Of a stretch of 64,000 nt of DNA, positions 21,701-29,863 are shown piece by piece. The stretch spans positions 310,001 to 374,000 of the forward strand of contig JADKEK010000006.1 in NCBI GenBank assembly GCA_016718035.1, written 5' to 3'. The notes below the pieces were generated by a model that made no database searches, was not told the origin of the DNA, and worked only from the letters and a program-made list of their open reading frames with translations. The DNA comes from Bacteroidota bacterium. GTDB taxonomy: Bacteria > Bacteroidota > Bacteroidia > Chitinophagales > BACL12. The position numbers and the translations under genes are program-made. Each line of letters begins with the position of its first letter. Position 1 is the stretch's first letter.

Positions 21701-22269
21701 CCGTATATTTCATCGGAATAAGAAAGTGGAGTTGTATTCGGTTTGTCTAAAGTTGGAATTGTTGGTTTGCCTAAACCCGTTTCACCTTCCGGCGTGCCAA
21801 TTGTTTTTTGAGAAAAATTATAATTCGGGTCATTAAAATGATATCCTATGCCATCATTTACATTCCCGAAATCAAAATTATTGTCCTCGATAATGCCATA
21901 ATCAAATCCATCTTCCGGTTCGTTGCCAAAACCAAATCCAAAACCGGGAATTACAATACCGCCTGAAACACCTTCGTCGTTAAAATAATGTTCAATTGCA
22001 TCACCATCCGGTATCGTTACCGTAACCCCCTGTTGCACTAATCCAAAATCGGGAAAAGCACTGCGCAATATTTTGAGCGAAAAATCGCCGGTTGCACTGG
22101 TGGTGCTGTTATCCAATACTGCATCATTATCAGGCAATGCCACTCCTGTTGTGTTCCATGGCAAATAAATAACTTCGTTGCCACCGTTTATTTTTAACAT
22201 GTATTTTACTACAAGACTAACCTGTTCGTTTTTGAATGGATATAATACGTGGTTAACCGTTCCACCCAT
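15718..22269 (-). CDS. Giant secreted beta-rich protein (main part)
   Basis: 2,183 residues with no signal peptide of its own. Carboxypeptidase-regulatory-like (CarbopepD_reg) modules are visible ('GKVLRSDNGYPLYDVQVQLK', 'GSYYLIPTAEQY', 'NISGKVTQSGTNTLGARVYV', 'GTYTIYGVPKG'), with long acidic Asp/Gly/Asn-rich stretches that may bind calcium, and a cysteine-containing C-terminal part. Between this start and the 22328-23263 frame, a third frame reads coherent protein ('FPVINYPESDSNYIVLNGN' and onward), so the real gene very likely runs 15718-23263 (about 2,515 codons) and is broken by two small indels near 22266-22276 and 22371-22380. Likely a cell-surface adhesin or filament component exported with the neighbouring barrel. 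Confidence 0.8.
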   Translation of the reverse strand: MGGTVNHVLYPFKNEQVSLVVKYMLKINGGNEVIYLPWNTTGVALPDNDAVLDNSTTSATGDFSLKILRSAFPDFGLVQQGVTVTIPDGDAIEHYFNDEGVSGGIVIPGFGFGFGNEPEDGFDYGIIEDNNFDFGNVNDGIGYHFNDPNYNFSQKTIGTPEGETGLGKPTIPTLDKPNTTPLSYSDEIYGTFTGDLYRVVQVYHNNAYYCMPVESFQPLDTGSMYVGTLETRVRDYILNVDLTQIGEGGTVNFINNDPDNYITLDGGFDNDFMFFDAEYLYMDDDNDDGIYTTPGEWELDESVLASTAPLYRYSIYRETRSDDAPETEGMNLGNSFDDSDNLYFSEDDLPDYEIGIMGEDDDDNVGVYEDGTPAFDFELQDEIIGLEPKDYGAGRVLISRTESKNGTASFNKLLKSLSDDDYYILVVEPVDENFINPAIEVRFLYDYDDYSKVDKALYNAQYTTPEVELDNTENTILSGTAVVEGQLNFKYDDPAITSGFPLKNITITLQRLQYVIGDDGIKYYSTIRKDLATTTTNAEGHYLFNYSDTAHYGLLTLDGMVTYGWGCSELPEYAPDDNPIPDFNDQINEFDNNIIIKEHGPNAGDMPSNFSTRAFGGTPGPCVASGALYQELAIVVESGYYTSPATHFTILPAQHKTVAPLTCYVKAYDLELTLIADPDVDVQYKVPGDALRDMLIVLVRNNKPQDVPENEVIVNKPVDGAMVAKLINNAKNLGLYTDYSLSVENVDENDGGYDFVNMNTYLGSGMSIDAEDIVGIGTASAYTFGGVDNPVQITFKNLVKNIGSGDEYQIIAIPDYENSDINYIVPLHTFKSDFTLQYTTHPYGNVTIFGEPSTNTEGVYPKMKMHYVIEASPLNPVIFGKVLRSDNGYPLYDVQVQLKKSTTVGGAINIVEVETTTAADGSYYLIPTAEQYNSSSVQLFSRAITFTKFGYDDNTVSLFPTKKGKISNRVADTLQPGVLVTGYIYLDAWDETLNNYPAVPATVQIGNGPMVHTVCVDQEFNLDGEFLDGYMEQQIPFDPGIFMGEIYEDIYDPLFYDPGTFHFQNDIVNGIDNAEILFGAKTLDLGDTEGLANYSLDVNADVDDGFVIDKPGFEFTEAETETCELAYYATFASRGTWLSQIHPDEMVYLSSDTYSYIPDSNVYRLDFLVYENMHRLRFTVKDEVGNYVNANIEVVGVTDKTSIGVDGKQDITFKNAATDFQVIISGPANSNFVQQELFITNEVSPSFTSYTITLENGVNISGKVTQSGTNTLGARVYVDAAGLEHLEAYTSAAGTYTIYGVPKGSTYIVRAVKEASGLIGDYESVSTSIVGNVISNINFELTTYAAMDLTKLVGFDAEIETITTIAGITRISGALVNIPQNDNFSVSSSTELPFTSVAIKASTTLNKAGVPYAEPMYATFTISNAEKLPVTVLENYDAYVGLTAGGLVVEKVNATSGKIKSVVKIDETNFNDPTFSIEGLDDNGFYLENTGTVFEEVGADKIILFASGIAEDPDNTYYEISVPVYSSSLPYKLHGIDAYCTNNSANRIYSDSLVLDTWINPTIYHTDGFATALNIGKIKVMPDYTTSKSGFTKITINMDKWNITSTNWEINNEGFTMKSGVLDASGVSFAFTDIKILDGDLIFETSAALGTTTVSLIDILEMDIENTPDFIYNGFNWQVYVGGTPDNPAASIENLPGLPSNNNDLTLQLLLFESDAAAEFKMNNNSFDLYQVTTFTTEEGAMYVHSDEGNKYITLPGIIDLNLPSISVQPTAYVITNDNGNIATSLEAFGFGMEVNGIVADFNAGDIQFLPNGLIVEGEVSEDPYFSHQVKLYHVTDSTAINTIANQKFQYTSSGQNLQNLFGRMYPLTNSWTNYQFSGDVTGASQVKGRWTFTVYGEITAENQKVDVSNLKMEGSAAMDFDNMGMSFDFANKRLVGSLTIDESMPGGGSIAGQANILFDDDGWYFVCGGQVTMPSNPYLNNVSLALLFGDYPIQNEVPIKEIFTEYSYDGALPPAFADVIAGFYIDGKVEMPIPYVPNFEIDFVVVSAEFDAGITAGFQLGMNFTEELNTYYTGLMASIHIHAGVGASVVFGCAGVDLDYFVGIELKGQYQSNGEWFTSAEATAAITASAYAGAGLACDSNCEGACAMEEWSGTASVQLKGEVGYQDGSNYHDIGIESVTLE

Positions 22270-22327
22270 TTTATCCGGAGAACTGTGGTGGTGTTTTCAC
22301 TTTCATAATAATATTGCATATTGCCAT

Positions 22328-23263
22328 TTAAAACAATATAGTTGGAATCACTTTCAGGATAATTAATAACAGGAAAACGGAATCATTATTAATATAATTA
22401 ATATATCCGTTTTTATAAATAAATGAACACACTTCACTTTTACCATCATTTTGAAAAAATAAATTCCCCGAAGGGTCCGTTGCTGTTACCTGCCAGGCAT
22501 AAGTATGATCAACTTCCAATGGTGGTTGAGCGGGGCCATATACCAATAACGGAAGGGTAGTAGTTGTCTCAAATAACGATGGTGTAGTTGCCGTCGCCAT
22601 GGCATCATATGGGTTCCTGTTGAATGGAATTACTTCCACCATTTTAAAATGATATTGTGTATTTAGGGGCGCACCTGGAGGCGTAATCCAATTGAAAATA
22701 ATATTTTGCGGATACGTTTTATTTATCGAATCACCACAAATAGGAGAAATTAAAAATGGGGCATCCAAATATTGAATATTAATCGGAATACATCCCGAAG
22801 GTTCATCTGCGGAAAGTTCTGCATTGGAAAAATAATCCAGTGCCTGCACACATAAGGTATAATATCCATCAGGAACAATACCATTTATTGCTAAAGCCTG
22901 CACATCGGCACCAATTACCGTATATTCAACATCGTTATAAAATTGTAATTCACTGCCATACACCACACGCGTAGCAAATGGCGCAACCGTTATCGGTAAC
23001 GATGGCATAAAACCCGGATTGGTGTAGGCTTCAATACCATTATCACCGGTTAAATGCACTGCTAGTTTTATGTCGTAATTGGTAGCTGTGGTATTCGTAA
23101 TCGTAATTACCGAAGTGCCGTCAAATGCCATATAATCAGCCAATACAGGCGAGTAAGGTGGTAATACCTGCATGTTGACAATCAATGGCGATTGTGCAAA
23201 AACATTTGTTGAAAAAACAAATGCTAAACAGGTAATTAAATTTCGAATGTTAGTTGCTTTCAT
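22328..23263 (-). CDS. N-terminal part of the giant secreted protein (frameshifted)
   Basis: 311 residues with a signal peptide ('LITCLAFVFSTNVFAQS'). The body has two beta domains; the second carries the pattern 'FNWITPPGAPLNTQYHFKM', 'EVIPFNRNPYDA' and 'HTYAWQVTATDPSGN', also present in the 54409-55548 protein ('FNWTPPYPLP', 'EYAWQVNAYTERG'). The last twenty or so residues ('VFLLLIILKVIPTILF') look like out-of-frame translation: shifting frame at the AAAA run at 22373-22376 restores sensible protein that leads into the 15718-22269 frame. Its start overlaps the stop of the upstream barrel gene (ATGA, 4 bp), implying translational coupling. Confidence 0.75.
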   Translation of the reverse strand: MKATNIRNLITCLAFVFSTNVFAQSPLIVNMQVLPPYSPVLADYMAFDGTSVITITNTTATNYDIKLAVHLTGDNGIEAYTNPGFMPSLPITVAPFATRVVYGSELQFYNDVEYTVIGADVQALAINGIVPDGYYTLCVQALDYFSNAELSADEPSGCIPINIQYLDAPFLISPICGDSINKTYPQNIIFNWITPPGAPLNTQYHFKMVEVIPFNRNPYDAMATATTPSLFETTTTLPLLVYGPAQPPLEVDHTYAWQVTATDPSGNLFFQNDGKSEVCSFIYKNGYINYINNDSVFLLLIILKVIPTILF

Positions 23264-25008
23264 AAAATAGATTTTTTGGCAAATGAATATTGGTATTGTA
23301 ATCGAAATGTGTAATCGGTATAAGAAGGTATAGTGGCAGTAGCGCTATTAAAAATGTTAGAATAGCCGAATAAACTCACTAAATGTTTTTTGAAAAAACG
23401 ATAACTGATATTGGTATTATAATTCAGCATATTACCTCCCCCATCAATGGTTTGGGCAATAATGTTGTAACCGCCGTTAACACTCACGTTTAATGTATTT
23501 TTATAAAAACTTTTTGAAACACCAACAGAACCACCACGGTAACTGGTATTTACCACTTCACTTTTTATGGCATTATTATTCGCACTTAATGTAATGGTGT
23601 AACCTTTATCGATATGCGTAATGGCATAATTAATAAATTGGGTTGAAGTTTGATATTCGGTATAAGTTGCAGTGTACACGTTTTTATCATCTAAATTGCG
23701 TGTGTCATAAGTAAATAACACCATGTGGCGCAACTGCTTTTTACCTAACGTTATTCTTGGCGTAATAGTAATACCGCGATTAACCTGCGCCAAACGAATG
23801 GTATCATTTAATTGTTTAATACCCTGAATTTGTCCGATACTATAGTTGTAATAATTTCCGGTAATGCCAAAAACAGGAGAAGGATTAATACTCACATTGG
23901 CAGAACCAATAACCCTTTCCGTTTGAAACGAGCGGTTGGCAGCTAAATTATCATGTTCAAATCCAACACTTCCACCTAATCGTATTTTGCGTTTCCATAA
24001 ATTAACCGATGGAATTAATGTGTATTGTTCCACATCGTTGGTGACAAAATATACACCCATCGATTTATAATCCGGCGATATCCGTTTGTAAGCAGCACCA
24101 ATACCAAAATTATTTCCGGTATAGCCAAATGAGCCATCAACGGCATAATGAAATTGTGTAGAAGTATTTACATTAAAAGCATCAATTAATTTTATTACAC
24201 CTTTATCTGTTGCTTCTACTTCACTGCTATTAATATCATTAGTAAACACACTTGCAGCAGTAGTTAATTTGAGTAAAAAATGTTTACCCATTTGTTGATG
24301 TAAAGTAAATCCCAGTACAGAATTACTTGCAGGTCGCGCTATGGATGTATCGGTAACATTTATTATGGCATTGGGATTGTCCCAGCCCTTTAAATACATC
24401 ACATCAAAATAATTGGTCGCTTTACCCACACCAAGTTTAACCGATAATGCATATCTGTCGTATGCCGATTGTCCTGGTAATATGAGCACACTGTCCGGAT
24501 GCACCGCTTTGGTGAAACGACCATAAATTGCAGCAAAACGCAACTTACCCGGATTTAATTCCACCCCACCACCTAAAAAAGTATGTCCCGCCAATGTGTA
24601 TGGCGAAAAAGTAATATTGCGATAACCCGCGTGAATAGTTACCCATTTGTATTGCGGACTAGCACCAAACTGATTAAACGGCTGACGAAAATTTCTTTCC
24701 TGCTCACTTAAAATAAAACTAAATGGTAAAGTAATTTTTTTCCAACTCAAATTAAATTGCCCGGAAATAATATACGATAACGGCGAACGATAAGCCGTGT
24801 CCAGCGAAGTATGATAAAAAACATTACTCAATTGCAATCCCCCGTTAATGCCTGCACCAATGCCATTGTTCACACTCGTGTCAATAACTGCAGGATGCTC
24901 CACTACCGCAATTGTGTCAGGACTCCAACCGGCAAAACAATTGCCAAGCCAAAACATAGCTGCAAGCGTAAGCCACAAATGCTTAGTGGGTGAGGGTTTG
25001 TGTTGCAT
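23260..25008 (-). CDS. Outer-membrane beta-barrel protein
   Basis: 582 residues, signal peptide ('LWLTLAAMFWLGNCFAG'), then continuous alternating amphipathic strands with many aromatic ends ('YSIGQIQGI', 'YTLIPSVNLW'), ending in an aromatic C-terminal strand ('YTFRLQYQYSFAKKSIL'). This is typical of 20-plus-stranded outer-membrane barrels of Bacteroidetes. First gene of the operon with the giant protein and Fn3-like protein; its stop codon overlaps the next start. A similar barrel, in pieces, lies at 51761-54406 in front of a related partner gene, so barrel plus secreted partner is a recurring module. An export or anchoring role is inferred. Confidence 0.75.
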   Translation of the reverse strand: MQHKPSPTKHLWLTLAAMFWLGNCFAGWSPDTIAVVEHPAVIDTSVNNGIGAGINGGLQLSNVFYHTSLDTAYRSPLSYIISGQFNLSWKKITLPFSFILSEQERNFRQPFNQFGASPQYKWVTIHAGYRNITFSPYTLAGHTFLGGGVELNPGKLRFAAIYGRFTKAVHPDSVLILPGQSAYDRYALSVKLGVGKATNYFDVMYLKGWDNPNAIINVTDTSIARPASNSVLGFTLHQQMGKHFLLKLTTAASVFTNDINSSEVEATDKGVIKLIDAFNVNTSTQFHYAVDGSFGYTGNNFGIGAAYKRISPDYKSMGVYFVTNDVEQYTLIPSVNLWKRKIRLGGSVGFEHDNLAANRSFQTERVIGSANVSINPSPVFGITGNYYNYSIGQIQGIKQLNDTIRLAQVNRGITITPRITLGKKQLRHMVLFTYDTRNLDDKNVYTATYTEYQTSTQFINYAITHIDKGYTITLSANNNAIKSEVVNTSYRGGSVGVSKSFYKNTLNVSVNGGYNIIAQTIDGGGNMLNYNTNISYRFFKKHLVSLFGYSNIFNSATATIPSYTDYTFRLQYQYSFAKKSIL

Positions 25009-25251
25009 AAACAGAATTTTGATGATACACTTTAACTATATCAAAATTCCAATTAACAGCCACCGCATAAAATACCACAATAGGGGGAGCTCGATAAATT
25101 TGAAAAAAAATGTGGGCGTTTGCCGCAATGTAAATGGTAATCCTCATAACATTTTCGTGCGGCACCGGGCTTTCCATTCCAAGTCCTCGTCACCTCCACT
25201 GCGTTACGGCTCCTGCGGGCTTTCCATTTCAATCCCTAACGCAGTTAGAAA

Positions 25252-25420
25252 GAGCCAATTAATTTACATCGCTACATTATCATTTGAAAACGTTATTTCA
25301 TGTTTACCTCGTCCGCCGTAGTGCAACGAAGGAGGATCCCTAACGCGCAGTGCTAACGTAGTGAGTACGAGCCAATTAATTTACACCGCTACATTATCAT
25401 TTGAAAACGTTTTTTCATGT
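25252..25420. repeat. 52-bp direct repeat, two copies
   Basis: Copy 1 at 25252-25303 and copy 2 at 25369-25420 share 'GAGCCAATTAATTTACA' and 'CATTTGAAAACGTT' with only two mismatches seen by eye. Each copy is preceded by a 'CCCTAACGC' block, so the repeated unit is about 115 bp. Confidence 0.8.
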
Positions 25421-25512
25421 ATAGCCTGCCCTCCGCAGTGCAGCGAAGGTGGGCTCTTCCGCCGTAGTGCAACGAAGGTGGACCTGTCCTCCGCAGTAAA
25501 GCGAAGGCGAAA
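25310..25512. repeat. Short GC-rich repeats (TCCGC.GT..A.CGAAGG)
   Basis: Four occurrences of a unit like 'CTCCGCAGTGCAGCGAAGG': 25311-25332, 25431-25449, 25458-25479 and 25489-25507. They stand out against the AT-rich surroundings. They resemble repetitive extragenic elements common between genes in Bacteroidetes; no encoded function is seen. Confidence 0.65.
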
Positions 25513-25632
25513 AAAAATTCCCTACTCAAATACTTTTTCAATAACGGCTAATACATTATAGCTCAACGCAAATTTTTAAATTACACTTGATATTTATTTA
25601 CTTGTAATCAAGTTTACTTTTTGTAAATAAAA

Positions 25633-25658
25633 AAAACCACCTGAAATCAGATGGTTTT
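25633..25658 (-). terminator. Rho-independent terminator of the fibre-like gene
   Basis: Minus strand: AAAACCATCTG pairs with CAGGTGGTTTT (one mismatch) and is followed by a long T-run. It lies about 20 bp past the stop codon of the 25680-28043 gene. Confidence 0.8.
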
Positions 25659-25679
25659 ACTAAATCAATTTATATTTTT

Positions 25680-28043
25680 TTATTGTTGCATAACCATTAT
25701 TCTGGTATCTATCCAATTGCCATTCACTACTAACGAATAGGTGTATGTGCCTGCAATTAATTTTCCTGCAGGAATTTCATAGGAATTTGATAGGCAATCA
25801 ATTTCCTCTTCTAAAATAATTCTTCCTGTAGCCACTTCTGCAATAACTAATTTTGCCGTAAAACCATTCCCTGGAATATAATAAGGAATATTAGTTGCTC
25901 CACTAAATGGATTTGGCGTATTCTGACCAAGCACAAAATTACCGGATGTGTTATTTGTTACACCTGTTTTTGCACAACAAGTAGTCAAATCCTGTTGAAT
26001 GCCATTTACTAATACTTTTAATGCTGCTATTTCATCTTGTAGTTGTTGATTTTCTGCACTTAGTGCTTCAATTGCCTCATTTGCTGATATATAATTTTCA
26101 TGTAATGCCTGAATACCAACTAATGCAACACCTGCCGGATCTATAGTCGAAATGGTGGTATCATCGCCAACTTTAAATTGTGTATAAAAGTCCTGCGCAT
26201 ATGGGCCAATATGTGTAATTTGTTCTTCATCAGCTAAATAATGCCAGCGCTCAATCTTTAGCTGTGTTATTTTATCTAATATTTCAAATTTGTCTAACTC
26301 AGTTTTTTGATTTTTTATTCTTTCATCTGATGCGTTGGTCCAAACACCTCCTGTAGTTAATTTAGCAGTTGTAGATTGGAATTCTAATATATTTGTTGCA
26401 CCACAATTTTTGCCAATCCCTATTTTATTAATTGAAGTGTTGCCAATTCTGATGGTATTGCTGGAAGTAACAAGTGCATTGTAACCAATTGCAATCCCAT
26501 TATCAACAGACCCACCTGAGGCATCTGCTCCGTAACCCATAAATACACAATAATCGTTACCTGTATTTGAATCGCCGGTTTTTGAACCTACAAAAGTATT
26601 GTAAGCTCCGGTTGTATTAATTCCGGCATCAGTACCAATATACACATTGTATTTACTTGTTGAGGCACTTCCATTATAGCCGGCATTACTCCCTAAAAAT
26701 GTATTTGCATAACCATCAAAAACATATTTACCGGAATTTTCACCAAGAAACACATTTCCCCATCCGGTATTGGCAGTTAATCCGGAATTGTCGCCGATAA
26801 AAACGTTGCCATCATTTTCTAAAGTGTAGCCCGCCGCATGTCCTATCATAATATTTCTATTTCCACCAACATTTAATCCTGCATCTAAACCTATCGCAAC
26901 ATTCATACTATCATTTCCAAGTGTTGGTCCACCTATAAGTGTATTACCTCCCATTGCACTGGTGCCCAAAGCAACATTGCCATAACCGGAAATATTAACA
27001 TCACCTGCATTATCTCCAATAAACACATTTTCATATCCTGAAATAGACTGTCCACCTGTTCCGGAACCCAGATAGATATTGTTATGTCCTGAAGTATTAT
27101 TATAACCTGCAAACCTCCCCAAAAATAAATTTGAACCACCGTTTACAGTATGCATTCCGGCGTCTGCACCAATAAATATATTCGAACCGGTTGTATCATT
27201 TATGTTTTTACCTGAACGTTCACCAATTAAAATATTGCTGCTTCCAATTTCACCATCACTTTGTGTATCGCCTATGAGTATGGAACCACCTACTGCATCC
27301 GTAATTTGTATGGCCGGAAAATCTTTTATATAATAACCATTTTCGGCGTATACATTTTTCCAAGAAAAGGCGGTAGAACCTAAATCATAAACATTATTAC
27401 TATTTGGTAATAAACCAACATTGATGGCAGTTGTTGTTAAATTCGATAAATCGGTATTGGCTCCGCCACCACCTCCTCCAACATCATTATTTAATTTCAA
27501 CCACGATATGCCATTGTATCCTTGAAAATCAACACCATTGTAACGTATCATACCCGCTTGTGGTGTGCCAACATAATTACCAACCTTGGCTGTATTCAAA
27601 TACCCAATTCCATCTACGTATAAATCTTTCCACGAAAAACCTGTGCTACCTAAATCAATGCTATTATCAGCATTAGGTTGTATAATAACAGGAACAGCAG
27701 TAGGAGCAATTAAATTAGATAAATCTTTATTTGCATCCTGGGTGCTTATCGCCGTCCAGGAGCTTCCATTGTAGAAAAAGAAACCTGCATTCACATTGGT
27801 TTGATAAATAAGAAGTCCCGTTGCAGGAGAAACAATTGCATCGCGTTGGACTTTCGTCATCCTCGGTACTAATACTCCTTTAGTGGTGCTTACCATATCT
27901 AAAACACTTGAAGGATGTGGGTCCGTTGTGCCTATGCCCGCACTGCCTGTAGTTGGAAATGTATTTGTTTGGGTAATCCCGGGTTTAAAAAGCGACAAGA
28001 TAATGGTTGCTGCTAAAAGGCATTTTAAATTAGTTGATTTCAT
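25680..28043 (-). CDS. Surface fibre protein: YadA-type repeats, S74 chaperone domain and T9SS tail
   Basis: 787 residues: signal peptide ('LLAATIILSLFKPGITQ'), an N-terminal head, then many repeats of the type 'NVFIGDNAG', 'NIFIGADAG', 'NTFLGSNAGYN' (about residues 270-545), as in trimeric beta-roll adhesins. These are followed by a peptidase S74 / endosialidase intramolecular chaperone domain starting at 'ASDERIKNQKTELD' (Ser572) with 'ITHIGPYAQDFY' and 'ALVGIQALHE', a coiled coil ('EAIEALSAENQQLQDEIAAL') and a C-terminal T9SS sorting domain ('LGQNTPNPFSGATNIPYYIP'). S74 domains assist trimerisation and often cleave themselves off at the Ser-Asp bond; if that happened here, the T9SS tail would be separated from the repeats. 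Confidence 0.88.
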   Translation of the reverse strand: MKSTNLKCLLAATIILSLFKPGITQTNTFPTTGSAGIGTTDPHPSSVLDMVSTTKGVLVPRMTKVQRDAIVSPATGLLIYQTNVNAGFFFYNGSSWTAISTQDANKDLSNLIAPTAVPVIIQPNADNSIDLGSTGFSWKDLYVDGIGYLNTAKVGNYVGTPQAGMIRYNGVDFQGYNGISWLKLNNDVGGGGGGANTDLSNLTTTAINVGLLPNSNNVYDLGSTAFSWKNVYAENGYYIKDFPAIQITDAVGGSILIGDTQSDGEIGSSNILIGERSGKNINDTTGSNIFIGADAGMHTVNGGSNLFLGRFAGYNNTSGHNNIYLGSGTGGQSISGYENVFIGDNAGDVNISGYGNVALGTSAMGGNTLIGGPTLGNDSMNVAIGLDAGLNVGGNRNIMIGHAAGYTLENDGNVFIGDNSGLTANTGWGNVFLGENSGKYVFDGYANTFLGSNAGYNGSASTSKYNVYIGTDAGINTTGAYNTFVGSKTGDSNTGNDYCVFMGYGADASGGSVDNGIAIGYNALVTSSNTIRIGNTSINKIGIGKNCGATNILEFQSTTAKLTTGGVWTNASDERIKNQKTELDKFEILDKITQLKIERWHYLADEEQITHIGPYAQDFYTQFKVGDDTTISTIDPAGVALVGIQALHENYISANEAIEALSAENQQLQDEIAALKVLVNGIQQDLTTCCAKTGVTNNTSGNFVLGQNTPNPFSGATNIPYYIPGNGFTAKLVIAEVATGRIILEEEIDCLSNSYEIPAGKLIAGTYTYSLVVNGNWIDTRIMVMQQ

Positions 28044-28248
28044 TTATTGCTCATTTTTGGTTTTATAGTTTAACTGTCTATTTTAATTAGGTAAATGCTA
28101 TTGATGTGCTAACATTTAAAGGGTTTTGGCTTCATGTCTATACACACAAAATGTTTTCATCCTTATAGCATGCAAAATTGTAATTCCCAATGGGGGGTGT
28201 AAAGCCAATTTTTTCGAAAACTTAGAATTGTTATCTTAGCCGGAATAA

Positions 28249-29691
28249 ATGGACGACCTGTTTGTATTAATCAAATCATTAACCGAAGCGGATAAAAAGT
28301 ACCTTCGGCAATATGCCGCACTTCAGGGCGGGAGTACCAATTATTTGAAACTGTTTAATTATATCGATGAACTCGAATCTTACTCTGACGAAAACATAAA
28401 AACGGCATTTAAAGGTGAAGCTTTTGTTAAACAATTATCTGTAGCCAAAAATTACTTAAACGAAGTTATACTGCGCACATTCCGTTTAAGTGCCGAATCC
28501 GAAACCGCTGAAACTGCTCTGCAACTCCTAATGCTCGACATTCGTTTTCTCATGAGCAAACGGTGTTTATCGCAGGTAAAAAAAAAGTTGAAACGCGCGC
28601 AAAAACTGGCAGAAGAACAGGAGAATTTTATTATATTAATTAATATTTATGCACTGCAACGCAATCTGCTCACCGAATTTAAATTTGAAGCCAGAGAAAA
28701 TATTTCTTTCGATGCCATTGCAGAAGAGGAAGAAAACACCATAAAAAAATTAATTAATGTAAATGCTATTTATAATATTTATTGCAAATCTAAAGTGCTC
28801 ATTACTTCAACACGAAGAACATTAAATGATAGTAAACAATTACTTGAATTTGATACCTTGTTTAATCATCCCCTGATGTTAGATGAAAGCACTGCCTTAA
28901 GCAATAGAGCTAAACACTGGTTTTGGAGTGCTTTACATTTTAAACATGTTTATAATACCGATATAACAAAAGACCTGGAATGTTGTTTGCAACACCTGGC
29001 CTTGTTTGAGCGCGAACCGGGTTTTGCCAATACTCGCCCGTTGAGTTATTTGACAGTAGTAAATAATTTATTGGAAGCCTGCAGAGCCACGAATAACCTT
29101 GCCCTTGCGGAGCAACATATGGGATTGTTACATCAAATAAAAACACATAACAAACGGGAAGAAGACGGGCAAAAAGTTTACATTGCGCATCATACCATGT
29201 GGATAGCACTCCGTAAAAACGATTGGCATATTGCTGTCGCTATTGCAAAAGATGAAGCCCTGCGTTTGGAAGAGCAACTCATGCTCAAAAAAGATAGTGT
29301 GATTGTTCAATATACTATGATTACCATTGTATTTATCACAGCAAGAGAATGGTCATTGGCCGGTGATATGATAAATAAATTATTATCCATTCCTAAAAAT
29401 GGTATACGAGAAGATATTCTCGAGCATGCTAAACTCATGCAATTGATTTTACAGGTGGAAACACAACAATTTGATATAGCGGCCGGACTACATCGCAATA
29501 TTCGCCGCTCCGTTTCTCCTTATCCGCTGGTGAACTTTTTACTCGATTATTATCGCGACTATTTAAAACAACCTTCCGAACTAAAACACATTAAAACTCA
29601 ATACGCCGAACTGCTGCAAAAAAATATTATTCCTCCTCCCGAGGAATTCCCGGAATTTACCCAAATGGTAGCCTCTATTATTAATAGGTAA
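28249..29691 (+). CDS. Conserved helical (TPR-like) cytosolic protein
   Basis: 480 residues, no signal peptide or membrane segment. The sequence is almost wholly helical with TPR/SEL-like helix pairs ('SVAKNYLNEVILRTFRL', 'VKKKLKRAQKLAEEQEN', 'LALAEQHMGLLHQI'). The opening 'MDDLFVLIKSLTEADKKYLRQY' is familiar from uncharacterised Bacteroidetes proteins, but no named family is assigned. Probably monocistronic; about 170 bp separate it from the HAD gene. Function unknown. Confidence 0.7.
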   Translation: MDDLFVLIKSLTEADKKYLRQYAALQGGSTNYLKLFNYIDELESYSDENIKTAFKGEAFVKQLSVAKNYLNEVILRTFRLSAESETAETALQLLMLDIRFLMSKRCLSQVKKKLKRAQKLAEEQENFIILINIYALQRNLLTEFKFEARENISFDAIAEEEENTIKKLINVNAIYNIYCKSKVLITSTRRTLNDSKQLLEFDTLFNHPLMLDESTALSNRAKHWFWSALHFKHVYNTDITKDLECCLQHLALFEREPGFANTRPLSYLTVVNNLLEACRATNNLALAEQHMGLLHQIKTHNKREEDGQKVYIAHHTMWIALRKNDWHIAVAIAKDEALRLEEQLMLKKDSVIVQYTMITIVFITAREWSLAGDMINKLLSIPKNGIREDILEHAKLMQLILQVETQQFDIAAGLHRNIRRSVSPYPLVNFLLDYYRDYLKQPSELKHIKTQYAELLQKNIIPPPEEFPEFTQMVASIINR

Positions 29692-29863
29692 TATTTTTAA
29701 ATGTGACAGGCAATTAAGCCAAATATTCACAAATAGCCGCCTGTAAGTATTGATAACATTGAATATTTTGTAAAAAAATGTGACATTTTTTGTCTCGAGC
29801 ATAATAATACCTGTCTAATCCCTCAAAAAGCCGTTAATTTGTCGTCTAATTCCAATTTTAGCA

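Larger units (their letters stand above)
25009..25679. other. Repeat-rich intergenic region
   Basis: No credible gene. It holds a 52-bp direct repeat, four or more short GC-rich repeats resembling extragenic palindromic units, and a terminator at its right end. Short frames through it do not resemble proteins. Confidence 0.7.

Noticed and set aside
13737..25008. A SusC/SusD-type nutrient uptake operon
   Set aside because: The barrel lacks a TonB box and plug-domain motifs, and no SusD-like lipoprotein is present.
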